Positions 16,701 to 24,598 of a stretch of 39,959 bases of DNA are shown in pieces. The position numbers were made by a program, and so were the translations under genes. Every line of letters begins with the position of its first letter. Positions within the stretch are counted from its first letter, which is position 1. The notes beneath the pieces are model-generated. The model did no database searches, was not told the origin of the DNA, and was given only the letters and a program-made list of their open reading frames with translations. Source of the DNA: an uncultured Roseburia sp. (lineage in GTDB: Bacteria; Bacillota; Clostridia; Lachnospirales; Lachnospiraceae); contig CAKNLF010000007.1 of assembly GCA_930989305.1 (NCBI GenBank), forward strand, positions 1-39,959. Reading direction: 5' to 3'.

Positions 16701-17555
16701 CTATCCTCCATAACATTTTTTACAGGGCGTACGTCCATCGGTTTCCGTCTCCAATATCCTGTATATGGTTCTCTTAAGGCCGCTGCACCTTAAACTGCTG
16801 TGATAAACGGTTCCATAATCGGTAATATAAACGATTCCTGTTTTGCTCAGTTTACCGCATTTTTCACAGGCATAATACCTGGCGCCGTCTTTATTTCTCA
16901 GCCCTGCTATCTGCCTCCTGTCCACACTCCTTACAGACAAATCCAGATATCTGCAGGAAGTACTTTTATGATAAGCTTTTCCCGTTTTTGTTATGTAAAC
17001 CCATATTTCTTCCTTATTTTTGCTATCTTTCCATCCGTTCCACTTTCTGGATACCGCGCTCTGAGAGACGCTGATCATTTCTTTTCCAAAAAGGCCTATT
17101 GGCAAACGCACCTGATAAGTCACATGATACCGGACATAATTTTCATCGCTTTCCGAAAAAAGCAGAATGCCGTTGTATCCGTTTTTAAAATATTCTGGGG
17201 GACACTTTTGACTTTTCAGGCTTTTATTTAATAATGTCTTCCCGGAAACAGCGTCCGTTAAAAGTGCCCCGCTCCCTTCGTTCTGGCAATATACCGCTCT
17301 GCGTCCGGCCGCGTAATTCAGCGCCTGTTCTATCTGCGTCTCCGCCTGGAGAACCCTGAACAAACCAAGGAACAATGCCATACACAATATGAATACAGGC
17401 AGTGCAAAAGACGCTTCCACTGTCATGGAACCTTTTTTCCGGATACAGGGCAGTGTTTTTGTGCTCATTGAATAAAAAGTAGATGGATGGATATTTTCTG
17501 AATTTTGCATAGAGAGAGATTTTATAGATTTGTTGTGTTTCAGATTATTTACCAT
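16701..17555 (-). CDS. TadE-like pilus protein with two C-terminal metal-binding-like repeats
   Basis: TadE signature KKGSMTVEASFALPVFILCMALFLGLF followed by a pseudopilin helix, then an exported domain. The C-terminus holds two similar units, about residues 186-235 and 242-283 in this numbering. Each is VYIT-xxG-xxYHxSxxC followed by a CxxC (CEKC and CKKC), giving H-x4-C...C-x2-C, a likely Zn or other metal site. The start is uncertain. The ATG at 17553-17555 has an AGGA site about 10 bases upstream and gives 284 residues; the ATG at 17466-17468 gives 255 residues with a more usual short leader but no ribosome site. Both ATGs lie inside the candidate invertible segment (17439-17617). The upstream neighbour is the DUF5702-like gene; peptidase 2 follows. 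Confidence 0.8.
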   Translation of the reverse strand: MVNNLKHNKSIKSLSMQNSENIHPSTFYSMSTKTLPCIRKKGSMTVEASFALPVFILCMALFLGLFRVLQAETQIEQALNYAAGRRAVYCQNEGSGALLTDAVSGKTLLNKSLKSQKCPPEYFKNGYNGILLFSESDENYVRYHVTYQVRLPIGLFGKEMISVSQSAVSRKWNGWKDSKNKEEIWVYITKTGKAYHKSTSCRYLDLSVRSVDRRQIAGLRNKDGARYYACEKCGKLSKTGIVYITDYGTVYHSSLRCSGLKRTIYRILETETDGRTPCKKCYGG

Positions 17556-17617
17556 GAGAGTTGATTCCTGTATAAATATATTTTCAATTCCGCACAAAAA
17601 CACTGCCCTGTATCCGG
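17439..17617. repeat. Perfect 26-bp inverted repeat flanking 127 bp: candidate invertible segment
   Basis: The arms at 17439-17464 and 17592-17617 are exact reverse complements over 26 bases and diverge at once on both outer and inner sides. The 127-bp segment between them is AT-rich by eye compared with its neighbours. The right arm begins 2 bases after the DUF5702-like stop codon. The left arm encodes residues TKTLPCIR of the TadE-like protein, directly before its membrane helix. Both plausible start codons of that gene are inside the segment. The layout fits a site-specific DNA inversion (phase variation) switch; no recombinase gene is in the window. Confidence 0.75.
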
Positions 17618-17619
17618 GG

Positions 17620-19011
17620 TCACTGCTGATAAGATACAGTCCGGTTCTGTGTAAATTCATACTTCTTAAAGGGCGCTTTTCCGATTGTACAGAAAGATAC
17701 AAAAATCGGATCCGCTTCATACGTGTAAAAACATTCCATCTGCAGAATCATATTGTCCATTTTTACATTTTCATTCATTTCGATCAGATCCATACAGCGG
17801 TACGTCATTGTTTTCTCCGATGTCTTCCATAACAGGATCTGCAGATAATCTTCGTAATCCTGTCCCTTTTCCTGTTTTATCTTCCGGGAACTTGATCCAA
17901 GGTTTTTCAGATCCGTATGCCATTGAGCGTCTGTTTTGACCAGGGCAACGCATTGTCCCTCCAAAAGCAGACGCACATCTGAAACAGATTCCGCATAAGC
18001 CCAGGCTGCGATCAAAGACTGTTTCATCACCGGGGTCAGTTCCGGCTGTCCTATGGCCGTGGCAAGCAGCACTGCCGCTGCCTGCAGCTTCTGACTTTTA
18101 TCTCCACTGGTTTCCAGATATGCCACATTTGCTGCTTCTCTCAGCAGGAGCAGCTGATTTACTACCGCCTTCAGATTTTTCCCATCGGAATCTTTTCCGG
18201 CAATGATATATTCCATTTCATAGTCCAGAGCCCTGTCCTTTTTTATATTTCGGACACTGGAAAAGTATTTTTTCAAATACAGCTGAAACAGAAGTTTGCG
18301 GTCCCACTCCCGGCTTTTGTCTACTTCCCAATTTCCTTCCCGCAAGCTCCGGTGAGACAGAACCTCTGTCAGATCCGATTTTTTTGCGGAAACATTCTGA
18401 TCGCCCATAACCAGTGCCAGAATTCCTCTTGCCTTCATGGCCTCTACCGCATCCAAAGGATTTTCTTCCGCCCCGCTCTCCCCAGGAGCAGCTGTTTTCA
18501 CTGTTTTTACCCCTGTCTGCTGCCATGTGCCCTTTTCTGCTTTTCGCGTCACCAATCCGTACAGTTCCTGTACCAGATCCGCTCCTCCTTCTCTCCTGAC
18601 AGCCTCCGCCGCCTGCCGGCAGAAATCAATCCCGTCTCCATCCGGCGCCAGTTCATATCTGCTCACATTCATGAAGCTCAGCCGCAGAGGGAACAGTTCC
18701 CACTGACGGCTTCCCAGAGCCGGTTTTCCCGACAGATTTGCGTCAGAGAAAAAGGCCGCCCGATTTTCTACCAGTCCGCATTGAAACCCATCCGTCTGAT
18801 AACTGCCATCCAGACAAAGTATTCCGTACTTTTCCTTCAATGCCGGATCATATTCCGCCAAAAGAGAATTTCCGGTCTGGGCCGCATCCATTTTGGCGTA
18901 CGCTTCCAGTCCGCAGACCCGGGCCGCTTCCAGGAAAGAAAACACCACCGACAGCACCAGCATAAGGATCAGGCTGAGAAACACTGTAATACTGGCTTTT
19001 CTCCTTTTCAA
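17620..19011 (-). CDS. DUF5702-like exported protein of the Tad locus
   Basis: A 463-residue protein with a pseudopilin-like N-terminus (KRRKASITVFLSLILMLVLSVVFSFLEAARV). A large exported region rich in charged helices follows, with no catalytic motif I can identify. From memory this matches the family called DUF5702, found in Clostridia Tad loci in the position of TadG. The start is a TTG (19009-19011) overlapping the stop of the Flp1 pilin gene (TTTGA), so translation is coupled. It probably forms part of the pilus base or tip. Its stop codon lies 2 bases from the inverted-repeat arm. Confidence 0.82.
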   Translation of the reverse strand: MKRRKASITVFLSLILMLVLSVVFSFLEAARVCGLEAYAKMDAAQTGNSLLAEYDPALKEKYGILCLDGSYQTDGFQCGLVENRAAFFSDANLSGKPALGSRQWELFPLRLSFMNVSRYELAPDGDGIDFCRQAAEAVRREGGADLVQELYGLVTRKAEKGTWQQTGVKTVKTAAPGESGAEENPLDAVEAMKARGILALVMGDQNVSAKKSDLTEVLSHRSLREGNWEVDKSREWDRKLLFQLYLKKYFSSVRNIKKDRALDYEMEYIIAGKDSDGKNLKAVVNQLLLLREAANVAYLETSGDKSQKLQAAAVLLATAIGQPELTPVMKQSLIAAWAYAESVSDVRLLLEGQCVALVKTDAQWHTDLKNLGSSSRKIKQEKGQDYEDYLQILLWKTSEKTMTYRCMDLIEMNENVKMDNMILQMECFYTYEADPIFVSFCTIGKAPFKKYEFTQNRTVSYQQ

Positions 19012-19184
19012 AGTGTTCCCGCCTTGTCATTAATATTGGAGAATGTATTATTTACCAGTGTTGTCAGCTGCTTTTTAAATATAATGATCAGTCCGATCAC
19101 CACTACCAGGATCAATATCACTTCCACTACCCCGATCCCGTCTTCTTCTCTCACAAATCGTTTGATTTCTTCTGCTAATTTCAT
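19008..19184 (-). CDS. Flp1-type major pilin
   Basis: A 58-residue type IVb pilin, easily missed because of its size. The ATG at 19182-19184 follows AGGAGGGAATC. The leader MKLAEEIKRFVREEDGIG is followed by VVEVILILVVVIGLIIIFKKQ, a hydrophobic helix with the Glu expected five residues after the cleavage glycine. A short polar tail ends in NDKAGTL. The prepilin peptidases of the locus should cut after a glycine at about residue 16 or 18. It sits between TadC and the DUF5702-like gene, the usual place for the structural pilin of Gram-positive Tad systems. Confidence 0.88.
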   Translation of the reverse strand: MKLAEEIKRFVREEDGIGVVEVILILVVVIGLIIIFKKQLTTLVNNTFSNINDKAGTL

Positions 19185-19197
19185 GATTCCCTCCTGT

Positions 19198-20415
19198 TTA
19201 AAATGAAGTTGCTGCCGGCACTACAATAATGATCAGTACGATCACAAGCATCAGCATCATTGGCATGAGCATTTTGGTTCCTGCCTCTTCTCCCTGTTTT
19301 TTTGCCGCATTTTTCCGTTCTTCCATAACGCTGTCCGCTTCCTGCTCCAGCAGATATCTAAGATTGCCGCTCCCTTTCTGCAGGTTCTGAAACAGCAGTG
19401 ATGCAAATTTCCGATAGGGCAGCAGTCCGATGCGCAGTCCGAATTTTTCATATGCCTGCCCTTCCGGGCATCCGTCCTTGATCTCCCTGTATGTAATCTG
19501 CATCTCCTTTAGATACGCCCTGTCTTTTCCTGTCTTTCCAGATCCCCGGACCATTTTTTCCCATGCCCCAAAGGCCGTCATACCTGCGCCCATCAGCATG
19601 GACATCTGCATTACCATATGTGGATAATCTTTCATCAATTCTTTTTCCCGATCTTTTTTTCGCTTCTTTTCTTTTTCTGTTCTCTGCCGCCAGACACACA
19701 CGCTGGCAATAGCTCCCGCCAGAATAAAGTAAGCGCCATCCCAATCCGGCGATTTCTTCCAGGTGATCGCCGTTCCGTCTATCTGAGCGGGAAGCTGAAA
19801 ACGCTGTTCCTGTCTGGAATCCGCTTCTTCTTTTTCCACTTCCTGCTGAATGTCAGACTGGATCTTTTCCTTTCCTGTCAGCTGTTTTGGCTGCAGATGC
19901 AGCGGGATTTCATACTCCATGGTCTGTTTCCCACAGGTGAATACCGCTTTCAAAAGGACCACAATCCCATCTTCCGGCATTCCCTCATGGTCGATCTGGC
20001 CGTCTGTATTCAGGAACTGCGGAGGATCGATTTCATATTCCGCCTGTACCTTTCCATCCAGGAATTCTTCCGGCAGGACCAGGTCCGCATCCACATCATC
20101 CGGCGACGGATTCTCCCCCAGATATGTTTCTTCAAAAAGTTCTTTTGCCTGTTCCAGCAGTTTTCTGCTTTCTTCCGCCGAACTTTCCCGGGGCATGACC
20201 TCCACCTGGATCTCACTCTGAAATCCGTCTTCGGTTTCCGCAGTATAAGCTTCTGTTCTGGAAGCGTCCCCCTGATTTCCCCGCAGGATTCCTTTGGTCA
20301 GTTCTTCTCTGTCTTCCATATAATCTTTCAGGATCATAGCCGCTGCAAGCAGTACAAACAGGAAAAAGATTATGATTGATTTTTTCAGCTGCTGATCTTT
20401 TTTCCCTCTTTTCAT
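19198..20415 (-). CDS. tadC: TadC-like pilus assembly membrane protein with large extracytoplasmic domain
   Basis: A 405-residue integral membrane protein of the type II secretion F family. One helix (about 12-28) is followed by about 195 residues of soluble, acidic extracytoplasmic sequence containing LLEQAKELFEETYLGENPSPDDV and LVLPEEFLDGKVQAEYEIDPP. A second helix (about 226-243), the cytoplasmic T2SF helical domain (YPHMVMQMSMLMGAGMTAFGAWEKM) and a C-terminal helix (MLMLVIVLIIIVVPAATSF) complete it. The N-terminal addition is absent from proteobacterial TadC and may take the place of outer parts missing in Gram-positives. It lies 8 bases after tadB. Confidence 0.85.
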   Translation of the reverse strand: MKRGKKDQQLKKSIIIFFLFVLLAAAMILKDYMEDREELTKGILRGNQGDASRTEAYTAETEDGFQSEIQVEVMPRESSAEESRKLLEQAKELFEETYLGENPSPDDVDADLVLPEEFLDGKVQAEYEIDPPQFLNTDGQIDHEGMPEDGIVVLLKAVFTCGKQTMEYEIPLHLQPKQLTGKEKIQSDIQQEVEKEEADSRQEQRFQLPAQIDGTAITWKKSPDWDGAYFILAGAIASVCVWRQRTEKEKKRKKDREKELMKDYPHMVMQMSMLMGAGMTAFGAWEKMVRGSGKTGKDRAYLKEMQITYREIKDGCPEGQAYEKFGLRIGLLPYRKFASLLFQNLQKGSGNLRYLLEQEADSVMEERKNAAKKQGEEAGTKMLMPMMLMLVIVLIIIVVPAATSF

Positions 20416-20423
20416 TTCTCACC

Positions 20424-21122
20424 CTACACCCGTATCCGGGCCATATGGCAGGACAGCCTCCAGGCTCCCAGATATCCCGCCAGACACCCGCTCATAAGCA
20501 ATCCGCCGAAAAAGCTGTGATAAAGGGGATCTAAAAATCCGGCTACTCCGGTCCGAATATACAGCAGGATCCCAAGAGGCATAATATTCATGATCTTCTG
20601 TTCCAGTCTGCGGGCGGAAAGCATAGTTTCAATCTCCTCTTGGATCTGTACATTCATACGTATCCGGTCGGCAGTCTTTTTCATTATCGCTGTCAGATTT
20701 CCTCCGCTTCTTTTTGCAAAACTGAAAATATCAGCAAAATTCCGGATATTTTCCGTTCCTGCATGGCGGGCAAATTCCAGTATCTGATTTTCGATAGGTT
20801 CATTTAAGGATACCCTGCGGTTCATTTTGTACAGATACCGGTAAAACACCCCTTCTTTTCCGTACATCCGCAGCAGTTCCTTTTCCGCTTCCTTCCAGGC
20901 ATTTTCCATGGAATAGCCTGCCTCAAGAGCTGCCGCCGCGCTGTAGAGCCCATCCTGAAATTCCCTTTCCAGTACATGGATCTTTTTTTCTTTTAATTCC
21001 TCTTTGCGCTGGCTGCCATATAAGGGAATGAAAACCGCCAGCACTGCCATGCCCCATACGGCGTCATAAAACAAATAGGCCAGCAGACCGGATATCAGCG
21101 CGGCTTCCGCCAGGATCCTCAC
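20424..21122 (-). CDS. tadB: TadB-like pilus assembly membrane protein
   Basis: A 232-residue platform protein of the T2SF family that works with TadC and the TadA motor. The start is a GTG (21120-21122) in a GTGA overlap with the tadA stop codon, behind GCAGGGAAAAT. Two N-terminal helices are followed by the T2SF domain (QDGLYSAAAALEAGYSMENAWKEAEKEL, and ADIFSFAKRSGGNLTAIMKKTADRI), then two C-terminal helices. Length and order are typical for a Gram-positive tad operon. Confidence 0.88.
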   Translation of the reverse strand: MRILAEAALISGLLAYLFYDAVWGMAVLAVFIPLYGSQRKEELKEKKIHVLEREFQDGLYSAAAALEAGYSMENAWKEAEKELLRMYGKEGVFYRYLYKMNRRVSLNEPIENQILEFARHAGTENIRNFADIFSFAKRSGGNLTAIMKKTADRIRMNVQIQEEIETMLSARRLEQKIMNIMPLGILLYIRTGVAGFLDPLYHSFFGGLLMSGCLAGYLGAWRLSCHMARIRV

Positions 21123-22363
21123 ATTTTCCCTGCCGGTCCCGGGTTCTTTCCATATATTTGTTCCAGCTTTTCTCCATATCCGCACAGATCCATTTTTTCC
21201 CGTTTTTTCAATTTTCCCCGTCTGAACCACCCTTCGCCTTCTTCTCCTTTTTGAAATTGGTACAAAGGATGAAGCACAATTTCTCCGGCTTTCATTCCTT
21301 CTACTTCCATAATATCCAGAATCTTTCTGCTTTTGTCCGGCATACGGCCCATATGAATGAGCAGATCGATTCCGGAAGCGATCTGTCCTCTGACAGCTCT
21401 CAGCGGCAGATCCATCCCCATAAGCACCATAGTTTCCAGTCTGCTCAACATATCCGGGCAGGAATTTCCATGCCCTGTAGAGAGACCTCCGTCATGTCCG
21501 GTATTCAATGCCTGAAGCAGATCCAGGGCCTCTGCTCCTCTGACTTCTCCCACTACGATTCTATCCGGCCGAAGGCGCAGCGCCGTTTTGATCAGATCAC
21601 GAATCGATATTTCCCCTGCGCCGTTTACATTTGCGCTCCTGGTTTCCAGGCGAACCAGATTCTCTACCCCGTCCATTTGAAGTTCCGCGGAATCCTCTAT
21701 GGTCACCACCCTCTCTTCCTTTGGTATTTCCTCAGAAAGAGCATTCAGCAAAGTCGTTTTCCCGGATCCGGTTCCTCCGGAAACAAAAATGTTGTATCCC
21801 GCTCTGACCGCCAGCACCAGAAACTCACGCATTTCCCCGGACAAAGTGCCAATCCCGCACAGTTGCTGCAGACTCATCAGCCTGCGTGAAAATCTGCGGA
21901 TCGTAATGTAGGGACCGTCCAGCGCCGCCGGTTTCAGAATGATATTCACCCGTGATCCGTCTGACAGCCTTGTGTCTGTGATCGGTTCCGCCTCATTGAC
22001 CGATTTGTTGGATAAGGCCGCGATCTGCTGGACTACATTTTCCAGTTTTTCCTTTGTGGAAAAAGACTTGTCCCATGGAAAAATCCGCCCCTCCTTTTCG
22101 TAAAAAATACGCTCCGGACCATTTACCATAATTTCTGTTATCCCCTCCTGTTCCAGCAGTTCCTGGAGTACATCCAGTTTTCTCAAAGAATTAAAAATCC
22201 AACGCTGAGCTTCTTCCCGTTCTTTCAGGGATAAAAGCACCATTTTCCCATACACGGCGATTTCTCTGTCTATGAGCGCGTACAGTTCTCCGTCTGATAT
22301 TTCCCTGTCCAGATCCATCTGTTCCAGAATTCGTTTTCTCATTTTTTCAAATTCGCTGGTCAT
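21119..22363 (-). CDS. tadA: TadA/CpaF-type pilus assembly ATPase
   Basis: A hexameric secretion ATPase that powers Flp pilus assembly. At 414 residues it is of normal length. Walker A is GGTGSGKT (196-203), the Asp-box region is EDSAELQ, Walker B is RIVVGEVRG (about 268-276), and the His-box is HDGGLSTGHGNS (290-301). The N-terminal domain carries the typical GITEIMVNGPERIFYEKEGRI. The ATG at 22361-22363 overlaps the tadZ-like gene by 17 bases. All catalytic motifs are intact, so the system is presumably functional. Confidence 0.95.
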   Translation of the reverse strand: MTSEFEKMRKRILEQMDLDREISDGELYALIDREIAVYGKMVLLSLKEREEAQRWIFNSLRKLDVLQELLEQEGITEIMVNGPERIFYEKEGRIFPWDKSFSTKEKLENVVQQIAALSNKSVNEAEPITDTRLSDGSRVNIILKPAALDGPYITIRRFSRRLMSLQQLCGIGTLSGEMREFLVLAVRAGYNIFVSGGTGSGKTTLLNALSEEIPKEERVVTIEDSAELQMDGVENLVRLETRSANVNGAGEISIRDLIKTALRLRPDRIVVGEVRGAEALDLLQALNTGHDGGLSTGHGNSCPDMLSRLETMVLMGMDLPLRAVRGQIASGIDLLIHMGRMPDKSRKILDIMEVEGMKAGEIVLHPLYQFQKGEEGEGWFRRGKLKKREKMDLCGYGEKLEQIYGKNPGPAGKM

Positions 22364-23357
22364 CGTCTTCCCCGATCCGTTTGTATATTTCTTCTCCCAT
22401 TACACTGTTTTTCCACTGCCACAGCAGATGATCCCCTTTTTCTGTAAAGGACAGCTCCGGCAGTTCCAGGCTTTCCGGCATATTCTTTTCAGTATCCCCA
22501 TATCCTTTCCGGACAAATTCATAAAATTCCCGGAGCCGGCATCTACTGATAACATCTCTTTTTTCAAGGCAGAATACTTTCTGACAGTTTTTCATAATGT
22601 CCATACCAAACCGGAACAGACTTCCCAGAAACCATACCACAGCCCTGGCCCCTGTTTCCTCCCGGATAAAATATTCCAGGTTTTTTATATCGGAATCTGT
22701 CAGTTCATACAATACAGATGGATTTTCCGGCAGACACAAAACAGAAGCCTCTCCCAGTTTGAATACATATCCCCGGTCCCATTCTTCCCGGGCCATATTT
22801 TTTCTCAGCCGGAGCACCAGCTGTTCCATTGCCGCAATTTGCGGTATGTCAAAAAGTTCACCAATACCGGTAAATTCGGCGAAAAGGATCAAAAGCGCCG
22901 GGGTTCTGTTTCCCAATATCTGAGCCAGCGTTATGGCGAAAGCCTGAGCATTTTCGTGGTGACAGGGAGAAAATACACCGTACCACACCTGCTCCCTTTC
23001 AGCCGTCACGGACCTGATCCTCCTCATGTCTGAAAATCCTGCGATCTGGGCGGCAATTTTTCTTACGGACTGGTATTTAAAGATTACTTTATCCCATTCC
23101 TGATCTCTGCCGTTCTCTTCTTCCCCCTGCAGATAATACAGACTGCTGTGAGGGAAGCTCTCTTTCAGAGATATCTCCGTCCCGGATCCGCAGCAAAACA
23201 CCGCATCCTGAAAATCATCTTCGCAGGCAAGCATCCGTGCCTCATCGCTGAACACATAGATAGACGTCCCTGCCGGCAGATAATTTTTCAGTCCTGCCGC
23301 CAGACGATGGATATAACCTGCGTCCGAATCAAATAATACGAACGACAATCTCCCCAT
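22347..23357 (-). CDS. TadZ/CpaE-like localisation protein with degenerate P-loop
   Basis: A 336-residue protein in the position of TadZ, which marks the site of pilus assembly. It has an N-terminal receiver-like fold (LSFVLFDSDAGYIHRLAAGLKNYL) and a C-terminal ParA/MinD-like domain. Where TadZ has a Walker A (GGxGKT), this protein reads VFSPCHHENAQAFAITLAQIL, with no Gly-rich loop and no Lys-Thr pair. It is therefore probably not an ATPase or binds ATP weakly. The start is the ATG at 23355-23357, behind AAAGGGGGTGG. It overlaps the prepilin peptidase gene by 29 bases and tadA by 17. Confidence 0.75.
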   Translation of the reverse strand: MGRLSFVLFDSDAGYIHRLAAGLKNYLPAGTSIYVFSDEARMLACEDDFQDAVFCCGSGTEISLKESFPHSSLYYLQGEEENGRDQEWDKVIFKYQSVRKIAAQIAGFSDMRRIRSVTAEREQVWYGVFSPCHHENAQAFAITLAQILGNRTPALLILFAEFTGIGELFDIPQIAAMEQLVLRLRKNMAREEWDRGYVFKLGEASVLCLPENPSVLYELTDSDIKNLEYFIREETGARAVVWFLGSLFRFGMDIMKNCQKVFCLEKRDVISRCRLREFYEFVRKGYGDTEKNMPESLELPELSFTEKGDHLLWQWKNSVMGEEIYKRIGEDDDQRI

Positions 23358-23850
23358 ATTCCACCCCCTTTGTAACAAGAAATCCGATCAGAATAGCCAC
23401 AGAGAAATGCATCTGCCGCTTCCCGTCATTCCTTCCCGGATATTTCTCAATGGTCCCGGTTGCGTATATTTGCCGTATATACTGGAAAAAACAATAGACA
23501 CTGCTCATCAAATTTTTGTTGACGATCAGTTTTAACAAGGATATGATGGCTCCCGCCACAAAAGAAAAACAGATACAGCTAAGCAGTTCCTGAAAATCCA
23601 CAAAGCTTCCTATCACAGAAAATAATTTGATATCTCCTGCTCCCAGCGCATGCATGCGAAAAAGAAGACCGCAGCATAACAGCGGGAAAAATATTCCTGC
23701 AAAAAGCAGTAATACAGACGTTTCGCCTGTTGACAGGCGCAGTATACAGCCCGCGGCGATCCCTGCCGCTGTCAGCCAGTTTTTTATCCTGCCGTTCCTG
23801 TAATCCATGACTACTGCAATGCTCAAGATTGCCTGCAGCGCCAGGTCCAT
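23329..23850 (-). CDS. Prepilin peptidase, A24 family (first copy)
   Basis: A 173-residue membrane aspartyl protease of the TadV/CpaA type. The catalytic aspartates are in VVMDYRNGRIKNWL (about residue 16) and GAGDIKLFSVIGSF (about residue 73). Around five hydrophobic helices are present. It is the first gene of the Tad operon, with a promoter immediately upstream. The ATG at 23848-23850 has a distant ribosome site. The nearest good site (GAGGTGAGG) instead serves a 12-codon frame starting MNPGWTW that overlaps the gene start and could couple its translation. Confidence 0.88.
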   Translation of the reverse strand: MDLALQAILSIAVVMDYRNGRIKNWLTAAGIAAGCILRLSTGETSVLLLFAGIFFPLLCCGLLFRMHALGAGDIKLFSVIGSFVDFQELLSCICFSFVAGAIISLLKLIVNKNLMSSVYCFFQYIRQIYATGTIEKYPGRNDGKRQMHFSVAILIGFLVTKGVEYGEIVVRII

Positions 23851-23886
23851 CCCGGATTCATTGACCTCACCTCGCTTTGTAGGTTA

Positions 23887-23916
23887 ATTATACCTGGTTT
23901 TTTCTCCCGGTGTCCA
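23887..23916 (-). promoter_or_regulatory. Promoter of the Tad pilus operon
   Basis: Minus-strand TGGACA (23911-23916) and a perfect TATAAT (23887-23892) have an 18-base spacer, about 40 bases upstream of the first prepilin peptidase gene. Confidence 0.65.
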
Positions 23917-23953
23917 TAGGCAGGATCACCAGAAGACACCACTTGTACACTTT

Positions 23954-24226
23954 CTACAACAACTGCAGGAACATGATGCCGTAAAGCAGCGCAAATCCGC
24001 CCATACCAAGGGTTCCAAGTGTCAATGCACTGAATACGTTTAATCCTACTGCCACATCAATCCCCTGCCGCGCCAGAAATGCGTTTAAAAAATATACTCC
24101 AATAAATCCCACTACGATCCTTACTGTAAAATTCAGAAAAATCTCAGCTTTCCGCTTGAGTACTCCAATCAGTAGCACCAATACGCAGATTCCCGCCACC
24201 GCCAGCACCCCGTATTTCAGATCCAT
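23954..24226 (-). CDS. bofA: BofA-family protein (pro-sigma-K processing inhibitor type)
   Basis: A 90-residue membrane protein. In Bacillus, BofA holds the SpoIVFB protease inactive in the outer forespore membrane until the sigma-K checkpoint. Two or three hydrophobic segments are present; the family core NFTVRIVVGFIGVYFLNAFL and the C-terminal FSALTLGTLGMGGFALLYG are clear. The second ATG (24224-24226) is preferred because AAGGCGG is then at proper spacing; the first would put the ribosome site directly against the start. A yaaL-like gene diverges from it, whereas in Bacillus yaaL and bofA are co-directional. Confidence 0.82.
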   Translation of the reverse strand: MDLKYGVLAVAGICVLVLLIGVLKRKAEIFLNFTVRIVVGFIGVYFLNAFLARQGIDVAVGLNVFSALTLGTLGMGGFALLYGIMFLQLL

Positions 24227-24352
24227 AGACATACCGCCTTGTATTTCTTACCTAAATATATTAAATTTGTGGTATTTTATGCTAGAATTCGTATAAATTT
24301 CCTATATGCAGCTTATACTTTATAGAAAGAAAAAATCGTGAGGTGGTTAACT

Positions 24353-24598
24353 TTGCTGAAAAGATCCAGACAGGAACTTTCTAAAAACAGCGACAGCTCT
24401 TTGCTTTTAAGGGATATACAAAAGGTAAAGTCCGAACTTGACTGCGCATACAGCAATTTTGAAAACGCCGTAGAACCGGATCTGATCGATTGTTATATTT
24501 ACCAATTAAAATCTGCACAAATGCGTTATAAATTTTTACTTAACCGTGCAAAACAAGCAGAACTGCAGGAAAAAAGAAGAGACGTTGCTCACAACTAG
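24353..24598 (+). CDS. YaaL-like protein (DUF2508)
   Basis: An 81-residue protein with the family core LLLRDIQKVKSELDCAYSNFENAVEPDLIDCYIYQLKSAQMRYKFLL. It is mostly helical and soluble. The start is taken as the TTG at 24353-24355 because GAGGTGG lies just before it; a frame-opening GTG at 24338 would include the ribosome site. Function is unknown; the gene is a known neighbour of bofA. Its stop codon lies inside the loop of a terminator shared with the convergent gene. Confidence 0.85.
   Translation: MLKRSRQELSKNSDSSLLLRDIQKVKSELDCAYSNFENAVEPDLIDCYIYQLKSAQMRYKFLLNRAKQAELQEKRRDVAHN

Noticed and set aside
17439-17617. Large hairpin acting as an ordinary terminator
   Set aside because: The arms are 127 bp apart, there is no T-run after the second arm in the direction of transcription, and the left arm is coding sequence; an inversion site explains the layout better.
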